From NCBI RefSeq assembly GCF_022682495.2, contig NC_071397.1:26675427-26739426 (forward strand): DNA of 64,000 nt, read 5' to 3'. The DNA comes from Desmodus rotundus. Lineage: Eukaryota; Chordata; Mammalia; Chiroptera; Phyllostomidae. The position numbers and the translations under genes were made by a program. Shown here piece after piece: positions 34,861-45,605 of the stretch; the first letter of the stretch is position 1, and each line of letters begins with the position of its first letter. Under the pieces are notes generated by a model that worked only from the letters and a program-made list of their open reading frames with translations, made no database searches and was not told the DNA's origin.

Positions 34861-36080
34861 TGAAGCAGGGTGCAGCCAAGAGGAGGGCCCCAGGAAGGGA
34901 TTTGTAATGGTGTCCAGGACTCAGGGTGTCCAGGAAATATTAGAAAAATGTATGTAGGATGTCCTCACCCCCACAGGCCTGAGCCAGGGGGGATGGGACA
35001 CATGGAACAGGGCCATTCAGAGCTGTTTTAGGTAGCAACAGCTTTGCAGCTAACCCCTGGCACAGTCATTTAACATATCTATAACCTTTAACTGGTTTCA
35101 TAGATATGTTAAATAGCTGTGGCCCTGCTTTGAGCCAGGGAGATGGGAGTGACTTCCACCAATGATGGGTCTGGGAAGCAACTCCCCCTGGTTACAGGGC
35201 CTGCGTGAGAGCTTGGAGATGATTGGCTCCATGCCATGGGGCCACACCTGCCCAGACTTACTGTGGCAGCCCAGTAAAGCTGGAAGAATACGGGGATGCT
35301 GGCAGGTGTAACTGACTGTAGGAGGAGTCAGAAATGGGGCTGCAAAGGAAGATGGGCGCTGGGATTTAAACCTAGGCGCGGCAGCCATAGAAAGGAGAGG
35401 ACCACAAGGTTTTGGGGGAGAAAGGAGTAGACCATACAGCTCTGAAGTAAATAGGGAGTAGACCACGCGGCACTGAAGTAAATGGGGGAACCACGAGGTT
35501 CTGGAGCAAGTAGATAGATAGAGGTCCATGTGGTTCTGAAGTGGGGAAAAGGACCACAAGGTTCTGAAGGAGAGTAGAGAGGACCACGAGGTTTTGGAGT
35601 GCTTCTTTTTGCTACGCAGCTTAGGCAGCAGGAGAGACTTTGCCAGGAAGAAAGGGGAGGAAGGACTCTTGCTGGTGGGCCATGAGAAGGTGCCACATGG
35701 TTTTGGATTAACTGGAGATTGCAGCAGCCACCCAGCTGATGGTGCCGGGAGCCTGAATCACGGACTTCTACTTCTTTTCCTGAGACACGGTACCCTGGAC
35801 TGGGCACAGGGAGAGGGAAGGACTGTGCATCTGTGGGTATTCTAAAGGACTTTAGTATCTTATTGAAGACATTAAGCCATTACTCTAAGTCTGTGTAACT
35901 TTTAAATAAACAATTCCTTTCCTTTTCACCAGTCTCTGGCATTGAGAGACGTCTTTCCTCTGGCGGCGGGCATTTCGAACCTAGCAGGTGGGCGTGGGGG
36001 AAGGAACCTCCAGAGACAGAAAGGGGGAATCCTTTCTGTAATAATTTATCATGAACCACCCCCTGCCTTGCTCTGTAACA
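34861..36080 (+). mobile_element. Solo ERV LTR, family A/B, forward copy
   Basis: This LTR of 1,220 bases starts TGAAGCAGGGTGCAGCC and ends CTCTGTAACA, flanked by ATCT at 34857-34860 and 36081-36084. A polyadenylation signal (TTTAAATAAACAATTCC) is at about 35901, followed by a U5 containing GCATTTCGAACCTAGCAGG. The U3 carries about seven 28-33-base units around 'GGACCACGAGGTTCTGAAG' (35396-35600). The inverted copy at 27,337 has about three, which accounts for most of the 134-base length difference. A 15-bp hairpin is at 35068-35082 and 35100-35114. Minus frames of 153 and 159 codons and a plus frame of 83 codons lie wholly inside the LTR and have matching frames in the other copy. They are not taken as genes. 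Confidence 0.88.
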
Positions 36081-36084
36081 ATCT

Positions 36085-37141
36085 GAGCAAAATTTATTTT
36101 CATCGGAGGATTTGTGAAATTAGGAAACAAGTTGCCTGTTGCCAAAATATTATAGTGGTGTAGGCATAGTATATTAGTTATAGATCTCATTCCAAAAAAA
36201 AGGGATAATTGGAGGAATAAAGGAGTCACTGGTCCTTAGACATTTCAAAATCCAGCAAGGCAGACTTTATTATGTTTTAAGACCTGGGAATAATAACTCT
36301 CTGTGTCTCAAAACCTTCTCTCCCACTGCTCTGCCTTTGGAGCAATCCTTCCTTTTCCTTAAAAGTGTAACATATTTGCCTCTGAAAGCTTTGTTAGCCT
36401 ATTTCTGCCTGGGGAATTATGAGACTTGAAGGGTTTTTTTGTCCTTTCTCTTTCCGTACAAGCTGTCCATGTTTCTGTAATCTAAATAATCTTGTGGTCT
36501 CCCGTGTATGTTATGGGAATTTCTGTAATTGGAGAAGGAAGGTTTTAGGAGGTGTTTCCTGGATAATTCCATTTCTATTCCTGGCTCCTGCTGAGATGGT
36601 TGGGTGGATCTGTGACTCATATACCTAATTTTTTCAACACTAGGAAAATATTTTCTAGTCATACACTTAGACTTTTTTCCAAAGTTTGTTTTCCTAACAG
36701 TGAATATCTTAATTTTTATGTCTTTTTATTCTGTATATGTTTATATTTTCCAAATTATCAAGTAATAGTTCTTTTTTACTAATCAAATTGTCCTCAATTT
36801 ATCTTTCCTTTCACATTTTAATATAAGCAGCAAGAAGAAAATAGGCTGCATCTTCGATAGTTTCCTTGGAAATGTCATCAGCTAAATATTGTGTGTAAAT
36901 TTCCCTTTCGATAAAATTCTAAGACACAAAATCATGGTAGATGAAACCTTTGTTATCTGAAAGAATACATTTCGTCATTGAAATATGAATATTAAAGGCA
37001 CTTCAAATGAGGGCTCAGAAGTAAAGGAGGAACATAATTTTGGAAACTGAAAATGATTCTTATTATATGACTATTTCATTTAAAATCCTTCCCTTTTTTA
37101 TGATTCCTTGTGTCTGAAGATGAATTCCTGTTTGAAGATAA
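36085..37141. other. AT-rich intergenic DNA, nothing recognised
   Basis: Small opposed frames at 36417-36662 are accidental. Nothing else supportable. Confidence 0.55.
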
Positions 37142-37334
37142 GCCCTGGCTGGTGTGGCTCACTGGACTGAGTGCTGGTCTGCAAAGGTCACCAGTTCAAT
37201 TCCCGGTCAGGGCACATGCCTGAGTTTCAGGCCAGGTCTCTGCTATGGTTGGGGCTGTGCAAGAGGCAGTCAATCTTTGTTTCTCTCCTTCTCTTTCTCC
37301 CTACCTTCCCTTCTCTCTAAAAACACACAAAGTC
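37142..37334 (+). mobile_element. VES-type SINE
   Basis: The head is GCCCTGGCTGGTGTGGCTCA, with B-box-like CACCAGTTCAATTCCCGGTC and pyrimidine tract CTCCTTCTCTTTCTCCCTAC. The flanks share an imperfect duplication (TTTGAAGATA at 37131-37140; TTTGAAATA at 37335-37343). The tail is AAACACACAA rather than the usual AAATA repeat. Confidence 0.9.
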
Positions 37335-37779
37335 TTTGAAATACAGGCGCTTAGGGCTCTTAAGTATAAGCTCTGTCAAATAGGAGGTCCTAGTAAAAAT
37401 TACCACATAGTTAAAAAAAAGCAAGATGTGAGAACATAAATCAACTGACATAATAAGCAACAAATTAAATTTCTAGGATTTTGAAATTAAGAAATATGGA
37501 ATATAAAATGATTGTGCATTCAATGTCAACAAGTAGAAAAGAAATTAAAAAAATTATAAACAAATACTACTTCTGGAAATGAAAAAAAAACTAATAATGA
37601 GAAGAATATTAAAAAAACAGAAAGATTTATATTATATTTATTTAGATAGATAAAAAATGTAACAAAACAAAAGATATTCCTGGGAAAATTACCTGGTATA
37701 TATTACAAAGACAAGAAACAAAACATGAAAGAGAATAATGAATATAGAAGACATACTTTTAAGACTTAGTATGTATCTA

Positions 37780-38700
37780 GTCAAAGTTCTAGGGGAGGAA
37801 AATGAAAAAGGAAGAGATTGTATCAAAATTTACCAATCAAGAGGAAATGGATGATGGTTTTCTAGAATTGATAATAAATATAAATAACAGAAAAAGAAAA
37901 ATATTATATCCATATATCCATATTTGTGTAAAAAATTTAAATATATTCAGAACTAAAACATAAAAAACAAAGAAAAAGGCATTCATAAAGATCTATGTGT
38001 GGATGAATAATGAAGGAAAAATAGAATTTATCAAGTTTGGAGAAGACAGAGTGAAGCAATTGGTTTACTTAACAAACACAGAAACAAAAATCTTTGGATA
38101 AAAATTAAACAACCATTCATCATAAAGTCTTAAATTAGGTATTAAAGATAACTTTCTGAAGTTGATTGAATGTATCTATAAAGTAATTGATAATTTGTTT
38201 CATAATAAAGTAAATATTTCAAATATCTAAAAAATATTAGACTCAACAATCATGGTATGTATCATTGTTATTTAAGCTGATACAGTAAGAAAAGAAAACA
38301 AAAAGTTGTAAGAATTAGAAATTTTTTTAAATAGTAAAATAGAAAACCCTCATCATTCACAGATATTTGTGTTTATAGATAACCCAAAAAGAATCTAATG
38401 TCAAAATATTAGGGAAAAAAAAGAGTAGAGCTTAGAAAAACTGTAAGGTCAACATCCAAAAATCAATGTAATCCTAAACATAACAGAGAATACTCTCCAA
38501 TACAAAATACAAATGCATTTCATATACCAAAGAGGAGAAAAAATCAAACTTGAGAAATTCCAGATTAGTGCACATAAGCCAGCTGGTGTGGAAGAACTTA
38601 AACATGGTTGAGGTTATTCAAAATCCTTATCTTTTTGGAGGAGTAAGAACTCCCTTGAATAAACTAAAGAGAGAAGAGATGCGAATACTTTAAAATCAAT
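37780..38700 (+). pseudogene. Ancient L1 ORF2 relic (reverse-transcriptase region)
   Basis: This is a decayed L1M-age ORF2 segment. GAGGAAATGGATGATGGTTT and TTCTAGAATTGATAA recall the start of the RT domain region. Near 38,375-38,480, TTTATAGATAACCCAAAAAG, AATCTAATGTCAAAATATTA, AACTGTAAGGTCAACATCC and AAAAATCAATGTA correspond to the palm/thumb portion after the catalytic FADD motif. The FADD motif itself is not readable and stops occur in every frame. It is truncated at both ends; upstream AT-rich sequence from 37,400 may belong to the same element. Orientation is + from the order of blocks. There is no function. Confidence 0.5.
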
Positions 38701-39237
38701 GAAAATTACCTGAAAAGTATCCCTAATTTCTGGTATTTGACTGCACTTTTTACATCTATGCCTTTAATTATATAAATATATATATAGTAACTAAAATTAT
38801 CTCAATCAATGACCTAGTTGTACCTGTGAAATATTGTTTAATTTAGGTATAAAACATTAATTATAATATAAAAATTAATTGGTTAATTAGTATTTTAAGT
38901 TTCAAAATGTGTTTTACACAATGGACGTTAATAAAGAATATTAATTATATTAAGCCATTAAGCATTAATGACATCTCGATTTAATGCTATTTGTTATTTT
39001 ATAATTATGTGCTTACTATTTAATGAACATTACCAGGCATTTAGGCTCTTGTGAGGACTTTAATAATGAATGGTTTATACGCTAGCAGGGATATTAGAAT
39101 ATAGCATATTAAAATATATTTCAATTTTTAAATACTTATTTATTTAATTCCTACTATATACTTCAGAAACTTTGCTAAGAAATAGATAATAAGACCTAGT
39201 TGAAAAAAATATATAATTTAATAACCATAATTATTTA

Positions 39238-41208
39238 TTTAATTTTAATATGTTTTATTGATTATGCTATTACAGTTGTCCCATTTTCCCCCTTCACTCC
39301 CCTCCTCCCTGCACACCCCCCCCTCCGACATTCCCCCCCATTAGTTCATGTCCATGGGTCATACTTATAAGATCTTTGGCTTCTACATTTCCTATACTAT
39401 TCTTGCCCTCCCCCTGTCTATTTTCTACCTACCATTTATGCTACTTATTCTCTGTACCTTTTCCCTCTCTCCCCCTCCCACTCCCCTGTTGATAACCCTC
39501 CATGTGATCTCCATTTCTGTGATTCTGTTCCTGTTCTAATTGTTGGTTTAGTTTGCTTTTGTTTTTGTTTTAGGTGTGGTTGTTAACTGTGAGTTTGCTG
39601 TCATTTTACTGTTCATATTTTTTATCTTCTTTTTCTTAGATAAATCCCTTTAACCTTTCATATAATAAGGGCTTGGTGATGATGAACTCCTTTAACTTGG
39701 CCTTATCTGAGAAGCACTTTATCTGCCCTTCCATTCTAAATGAAAGCTTTGCTGGATAGAGCAATCTTGGATGTTGGTCCTTGCCTTTCATGACTTTGAA
39801 TACTTCTTTCCAGCCCCTTCTTGCCTGTAAGGTCTCTTTTGAGAAATCAGCTGACAGTCTTATGGGAACTCCTTTGTAGGTAACTATGTCCTTTTCTCTT
39901 GCTGCTTGTAAGGTCCTCTCATCTTTAATCTTGGGTAATGCAATTATGATGTGTCTTGGTGTGTGCTTCCTTGGGTCCAAGTTCTTTGGGACTGTCTGAG
40001 CTTCTTGGACTTCCTGGAAGTCTATTTCCTTTGCCAGATTGGGGAAGTTCTCCTTCATTATTTTTTCAAATAAAATTTCAATTTCTTGTTCTTCCCCTTC
40101 TCCTTCTGGTACACCTATGATTTGGATGTTGGAACCTTTAAAGATGTCCTGGAGGTTCCTAAGCCTCTCCTCATTTTTTTGAATTCTTATTTATTCATTC
40201 TTTTCTGGTTGGATGTTTCTTTCTTCCTTCTGTTCCAAATCATTGATTTGGGTCCTGGTTTCCTTCCCATCTCTATTGGTTCCCTGTAGATTTTCCTTTA
40301 TTTCACTTAGCATATTCTTCATTTTTTCATCTAATTTGTGACCAAATTCAACCAATTCTGTGAGCATCCTGATTACCAGTGTTTTGAACTGTGCATCTGA
40401 TGGGTTGTCTATGTCTTCCTTGCTTAGTTGTATTTTTTCTGGAGCTTTGATCTCTTTTTTTTTTTTTTTTGTCTTGGTGCACCTGTTAGGTACCTAAAGG
40501 GGCAGAGCCTTAGCTGTTCACCAGGGTGGGGCAACCCATGGTGCTGCGCTGTGAGGCTGTATGTGGGGGAGGGGTCTAAGAGGGAACAATGACACTTACT
40601 CCACTCTCTGCTGGCTTTCAGTCACTTCCCCCGCTACCCACAAGCAAACTGGGACTCTCCAGTGCTGATTCCCGAGTGGGTGGGCTTGTGCACACTCTAG
40701 GCCCCTGTGGGTCTCTCCAATGAACTCTTCCGTGAGGCTGGGAGTTTCTCCTGCTGACACCTCAACCCCCACGGGTGTTTTCAATCAGAGGTTTGAGGCT
40801 TTATTTTCCTGTGCTGGTGCCCCAGATTGTGCCATCTGTTTCGATCCCCTGCCTTCCCTCCTGGTTTATCTATGCATGAATGTGAGCCACAGGATCTGCC
40901 AGCCACCCCCTAGTGGGGTCTGCCAGCTGCAGCCTGGCCCACCCCGCTCCACAATCTGCCACCTCACTGGGTCTGCCACCCACCGCCTTGCCACGAGTCC
41001 TCTCCACCCCGCTGCCCGTCTCCACCCCTCCTACCGGTCTAGGTGAACGTTTCTTCTTTATCTCCTTGGTGGTCGGACTTCCATACAGTTCGATTTTCTG
41101 TCAGTTCTGGTTGTTTTTTGTTTTTAAATTGTTGTTGTCCTTCTTTTGGTTGTGTGAGGAGGCGCAGTGTATCTACCTATGTGTCCATCTTGGCTGGAAA
41201 ACCCAGTG
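39238..41208 (-). mobile_element. HAL1-like half-L1 element, apparently full length
   Basis: Read on the minus strand the element begins with CCAGCCAAGATGGACACATA, the classical mammalian L1 5' end. It continues through a GC-rich 5' UTR (about 41,208-40,470) and ORF1 (40,451-39,636), then passes directly into a 3' UTR with a G-rich tract (complement of 39,288-39,340). It ends with an AATAAAACATATTAAAATT-like polyadenylation end. ORF2 is entirely absent. The total of about 1.97 kb and the 5'UTR-ORF1-3'UTR plan match half-L1 (HAL1) elements, known to have been active in bats. TAATTATTTA occurs at 39228-39237 and 41209-41218, a 10-base target-site duplication that supports a single insertion of a complete element. 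The alternative is an L1 copy that lost ORF2 by internal deletion before inserting. Confidence 0.82.
39636..40451 (-). pseudogene. L1/HAL1 ORF1 with one in-frame stop
   Basis: ORF1p is the RNA-binding trimeric chaperone of L1 ribonucleoprotein particles. A single frame runs about 271 codons with one TAA (40191-40193, minus). Recognisable pieces in order are IDNPSDAQFKTLV near the start, a coiled-coil-like stretch with NEERLRNLQD just after the stop, IIGVPEGEGEEQEIE and KENFPNLAKEID of the RRM, then RHIIIALPKIKD, VTYKGVPIRLSADFS, ARRGWKEVFKVMK and RLLYPAKLSF of the C-terminal domain, ending in KGFI. The initiator is probably lost: the codon where ATG is expected (40451-40449) reads ATC. The C-terminal 140 codons (40058-39636) remain open. 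It is shorter at the N-terminus than usual ORF1p (about 300-340 residues). It would not give a full-length protein. Confidence 0.85.
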
Positions 41209-42855
41209 TAATTATTTAAATCAAATATTGTTGAATCAAAATATCTGTGTACATTGTTAACATTATCAACTGTAATATACTCTGTTTAATATGAAGCATA
41301 TATTGTATGTATTATCCAAAACTTAAATAAAGCTATTATCTTTTAATTACATGGTATTATATAAACTACATGTCTATCTATATCTATCAATCTTTTATTA
41401 CTGTTTCTTAAAGTCCAAAGTTATCAATTTTAGTATATCAATATAGGATGACTTGCTAAACTGTTTCTTGTGCACAAACTGTCAATTTTTTAATGTGAAT
41501 ATAAGAATAAAATATCTCTAAGGAGTGCTCTCTATAAAGCAAATAATATATGGCTAGCCATAGCTTATATATTGTTAATAAAATTCACAACACATGCTTT
41601 AAAAGCAACATCTTTTCCCAAGGATGTTAGAAATACTCTTCAGTAGTATATTTGCAAGTTTAAGATCTATTATTTATGAATGCATCATAAAACCTATCTA
41701 AAAATATCAGCATATATGAAACTCTTTATTAACATAAGTATCTCAATCTGATTAAATGTTTATTTTATTATACTGAAGGGCAAATGGCATACATAATGCT
41801 TGATATCAAAATGTTTTCCCATCTTAACTATGTGGAAGAGGAAGAGGTTGGTAAGACAGTATTTTTATTTTATTTTAATTTTTTTAGGAGAGATAAAACT
41901 GTCTTAAGAGTGCATAAAATATGTTTAATTCTTTTGGTAGGTCTGAGTTTTGTTTGGGAACAGATTTTTGCAGCCAACTTTAAAAACCTGTAAATGAAAT
42001 GGAAATTAAAAAAAAGCAAACATGAAAACTGTCACAGTCAAATTATAGAAGACACTGAATTCAAACCATAACATTTTTTATGAAAAGTACAAAACTATTT
42101 TGATGCTGTCTGAATACTAAAATCTAGCCTATGTTATGATATTGCATCTTTTTCATCACTTTCTGATTCTAAGACTTCCTCTGAATTTAATTTTCTTATC
42201 CAGTTTTTTTTCCTCCTCTATATTTCTTTATTCAGTCTCCTTTCTTCTACCATTTGTTATTTTTTTCTAAAATCAACCTTCTTCATCTTGTATTCATTTT
42301 AATTTTCTTTGATCTTCTTTTTCAATCATTTACATTAAATAAAACCCTCTAGTTTTTCTGTCTTTAGTGGTGTTTTTCAAGAAAGATCAATTTTACATAT
42401 TTTCCTTTCTTCTTCCTCATTGTCTTGGACTATGTCATTGAACCTGTGTCCATCGATCTGTGTAAAAACCCAGGCCTTTAGTGCCAATTGTGCATACTCA
42501 TTCTCCCGGCCGTCTTCTGCTAGGAAATCAAGATCAGTGTGTGGACTGCCATTTTACTCTGGAACAATGTGAATCTGGTAAACTGGAAGTGATATTTCCC
42601 TTCACCCTGTAGAACCTATGCAAAGGTATTTCACAAACTCCTCCCCAGGGCACCACCACCTCAGTGTTCTATGCTGTTTTTTATTCTGTGGATGATCTCA
42701 AATTTAATATAGGATGAAAAGGGGGACCATAGAGGATTTTTAGGCCAGTGAAAATACTACGTATGTTACTATAATAGTGGATACATAGCATTATTCGGGT
42801 GTGCAAACCCGTAAAATGTACAACATTAAGAATGAATGGTAAATTATGGGCTTTA
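41209..42855. other. AT-rich intergenic DNA, nothing recognised
   Basis: 42,180-42,440 is strongly pyrimidine-rich on +. No gene or repeat named. Confidence 0.55.
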
Positions 42856-42859
42856 AGTG

Positions 42860-43515
42860 ATAATAATGTGTCAATGTGGGTTCACCAGTTGTAACAGAAA
42901 CACCACTATGGTGAGGGGATATTAATAATGGGGAGGCTGTTTGTGAGTCAGGCAGGTTGTACATGGAAAAACCTATACTCAGGCGAAATTTTGCCTGAAA
43001 CTAAAATTACCCTAAAAAATAATAAAGCCCACTAAAAAGAGTGTTACTGGATAAAGGAAAATGTAAAATATTTAAACATAAAAGCAGCACTGTTTGCAGT
43101 GCCAAACAACTAGGGATTATCACTAAAAGTTTAAAGAAATTATGGCATATTCTTAAAAATGGAATACTGTGTAGTTACTGAAACAATAGAGCAAATCTTC
43201 AAGCAATTTTCAAGATTTCTTATGTGGAGATAGCAAGACACAAAGCAGCTTCCATTGGTATAAAAATAATTTGAATGTATTAATTACACACACACACACT
43301 TGCACACATGCATGAACACATGATTTCTAGAACGAGAATCAGAAAAAAGAACAGCGTTGGACCCTGTGGAAGGGATGAGGGATGGGGTGTCTGCTGCAGG
43401 AAAAAGGCTAACCTGTCACTCTGTACTCGTTACAGTATTGTTGTTTGTTTCCCATTTGTCTAATCATGTCGATGTACTCTTTATTAATTTTTTAAATAAA
43501 GGTATACAACATTTG
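42860..43515 (+). mobile_element. Old L1M 3' end fragments
   Basis: GTCAATGTGGGTTCACCAGT, TGTAACAGAAACACCACTAT, GGATATTAATAATGGGGAGG and ACCCTAAAAAATAATAAAGC are the L1M 3' UTR end. After it, GCAGCACTGTTTGCAGTGCC, TGGAATACTGTGTAGTTACT and CGTTACAGTATTGTTGTTTG with AATAAAGG follow the pattern of another L1M 3' end. Both run on +. A (CA)n patch is at about 43289-43300. Confidence 0.6.
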
Positions 43516-44050
43516 CTTGAAAATGTTATTATAGGCATATTTAATAGGTGATGATACAATGCCTGTCCCTTAAACATGTTGGTATAATGTAATATGATTT
43601 AATTATGATAGGATGATAAGAAAAAAAGAGGAGAAGTTAACATGTGAATGACATATTTCAGTTAAGTGAAGGCATACATAGCTTTAGCACAGGCGGGGAA
43701 GAAGCTGTGGGAGAGTGAGTTCCCGCAGGAGATCCTGTGAGATGCACGACATACAGTGAGGACAAAGTTGAAAACCCCATGTGACAGCAGTGGCTGCCAC
43801 GCTCATCTTACAATGGACAGTTTCATTCAGCAAAACACGATCGGTCGTACTGAAGTGTTGCCATGAATTTACATTTCAGTTGTTTTATACAATTGTTATC
43901 GATTTTTATAAATTGGACTTGGTTCCATAGTTTTTAATATACTAGGCATTAGGAGTGGTATTCTTATTCAGATTATTCAATGATCTTAGTAATTAATAAT
44001 TTAGATCAACATAGAAGAGCTAAAGACTTTTGTTTTCTTAAAAAAGCCTG
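43516..44050. other. AT-rich intergenic DNA, nothing recognised
   Basis: 43,690-43,850 is a little richer in G and C, but I see no gene or repeat. Confidence 0.5.
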
Positions 44051-44052
44051 TA

Positions 44053-44260
44053 GCCCTGCTTTTTGGTGTGGTGTGGCTCAGTGGATTGAGCCACAATGAA
44101 CCAAAGGGTCACTGATTTGATCCACTGTCAGAGCATAGGATTGGGTTGTGGGCCAGGTCCCCAGTAGGGGGCACACGAGAGGCAACCACACATTGATGTT
44201 TCTCTCTCTTTCTTCCTCCTTTCCCCTCTGCCTAAAAATAAATAAATAAAATCCTTTTTT
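44053..44260 (+). mobile_element. VES-type SINE, diverged head
   Basis: The head is GCCCTGCTTTTTGGTGTGGT, with GTGTGGCTCAGTGGATTGAG, GGCCAGGTCCCCAGTAGGGG and the tail AAATAAATAAATAAAATCC. An imperfect 15-base flank repeat is TTAAAAAAGCCTGTA (44038-44052) and ATTAAAGAGCATGTA (44261-44275). Confidence 0.88.
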
Positions 44261-44275
44261 ATTAAAGAGCATGTA

Positions 44276-44897
44276 TATGTCTTGCCTAAACAAAACAAAA
44301 ACAGACATAGAAAGGAAAAAAAGCAACTTGTTTTGCCAAAGATTCTTTAAATGACTCAAAGTGAATTTTCTGAGATGAGAGAGGTACAACATATATAATA
44401 TGTAAATACTTTGTCGTCCCTTTTTTCTTTGGAACTCTCAGCAACCTTTGCTGTCATCATAGTTTAATTATTTCCTCAGATTCTGCTTAAATTTCATATT
44501 TAATCCCTGACTGTTCCACGATCAGCAGAAAATCTTATATTTCACCGAAACAACTGAGAACAACAAGCAAGCCCTTTCTTTTCACCCTCTTCTCCACATT
44601 AGACACCCTTCTGTGCTTTTCTTAAATAGTCACCGCACTTGCAAGCATGTGAAGGAATGTGGGACTCAGGATGCTTCCGAGGGATTGTAGTAAAGACTCC
44701 TGAGTTCTGATAGAGTATAACTCTCACTCAAATATTTTCTCCTCTCTCACTTTGAAAAGCATCATGTCAGAAACATATTAGATCTTTATTTGATGTGTTA
44801 AAGTTAAAAGAGATTGGCATATCTGAGACCTCATTCAAAGTTTACTTTTTCATACCATTTTTTTGAAGGAAAGAATATAATAACTACTTGTTTTAAT
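44276..44897. other. AT-rich intergenic DNA, nothing recognised
   Basis: No gene or repeat that I can support. Confidence 0.55.
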
Positions 44898-45605
44898 CAT
44901 AAACAAATCAACAAACAACAAGCGTTAGAGAGGATGTGGAGAAAAGGGAACCCTAGAGCACTGTTGGTGGGAATACAGACTGGTGCAGCCACTGTGGAAA
45001 ACAGTATGGAATCTCCTCAGAAAAGTAAAAATGGAACTGCCTTTTGACCTGGCAATTCCACTGTTGGGATCATACCCTAAAAACTCTGATACTCCAATTC
45101 AAAAAATCCTATGCACCCCAATGTTCACAGCAGAGCAATTTACAATAGCCAAGTGCTGGAAGCAACCTAAGTGCCCATCAGTAAATGAGTGGATCCAAAA
45201 ACTGTGGTACATTTACACAATGGAATTCTATGCAGCAGAGAGAAAGAAGGAGCTCCTACCCTTCGCAACAGCATGGATGAAACAGGAGAGCATTATGCTA
45301 AGTGAAATCAGCCAGGCAGTGAAAGACAAATACCAGGTGATCTCACCTATAAATGGAACCTAATCAGTAACACAAACAAGCCAACAAAATATAACCTGAG
45401 ACATTGAAATTAAGAACAAACTGATGGTAACCAGAGGGGAGGTGGGAGGGGAAAATGAGGAAGGGTTTTCAAGAACATGTATGAGGGACACATGGACGAA
45501 ACTAAAGAGGGGTAGGATCAAGGGTGGGGAGTGGGGATAGCTGGGGGGGGGAGTGGTGGAGGGAAAATGGAGATAACTGTACTTGAACAACAATAAAAAA
45601 AATAG
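44898..45605 (+). mobile_element. 5'-truncated L1, relatively young
   Basis: AAACAAATCAACAAACAACA starts the block in the distal ORF2. It then runs through the ORF2 end, a G-rich 3' UTR (about 45,430-45,565, including G9), and CTGTACTTGAACAACAATAA followed by an A-rich tail. The high regularity compared with the L1M pieces indicates a younger insertion. It separates sequence upstream from the old repeat at 45,606. No clear target-site duplication was found. Confidence 0.9.
44983..45363 (+). pseudogene. C-terminus of L1 ORF2 (endonuclease/RT protein end)
   Basis: This 126-codon open frame is the last part of ORF2p, the L1 endonuclease-reverse transcriptase, beyond the catalytic domains and covering the C-terminal segment. 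Diagnostic strings are [83 protein letters not shown] and the terminal SPINGT. The spacing matches the end of mammalian ORF2p closely and the native stop is in place. The ATG is internal; the homologous frame probably extends a little further 5'. The truncated piece encodes no catalytic residues, so it is inert. Confidence 0.9.

Noticed and set aside
35098..35845. Open frames of 153 and 159 codons (minus) and 83 codons (plus)
   Set aside because: They lie inside the forward solo LTR. The repeated PHGPL/VVLS-type strings come from the tandem U3 units.
39348..41260. Several + frames (63-115 codons) over the HAL1-like element
   Set aside because: They are antisense to the L1 5' UTR and ORF1; the homologous coding sense is minus.
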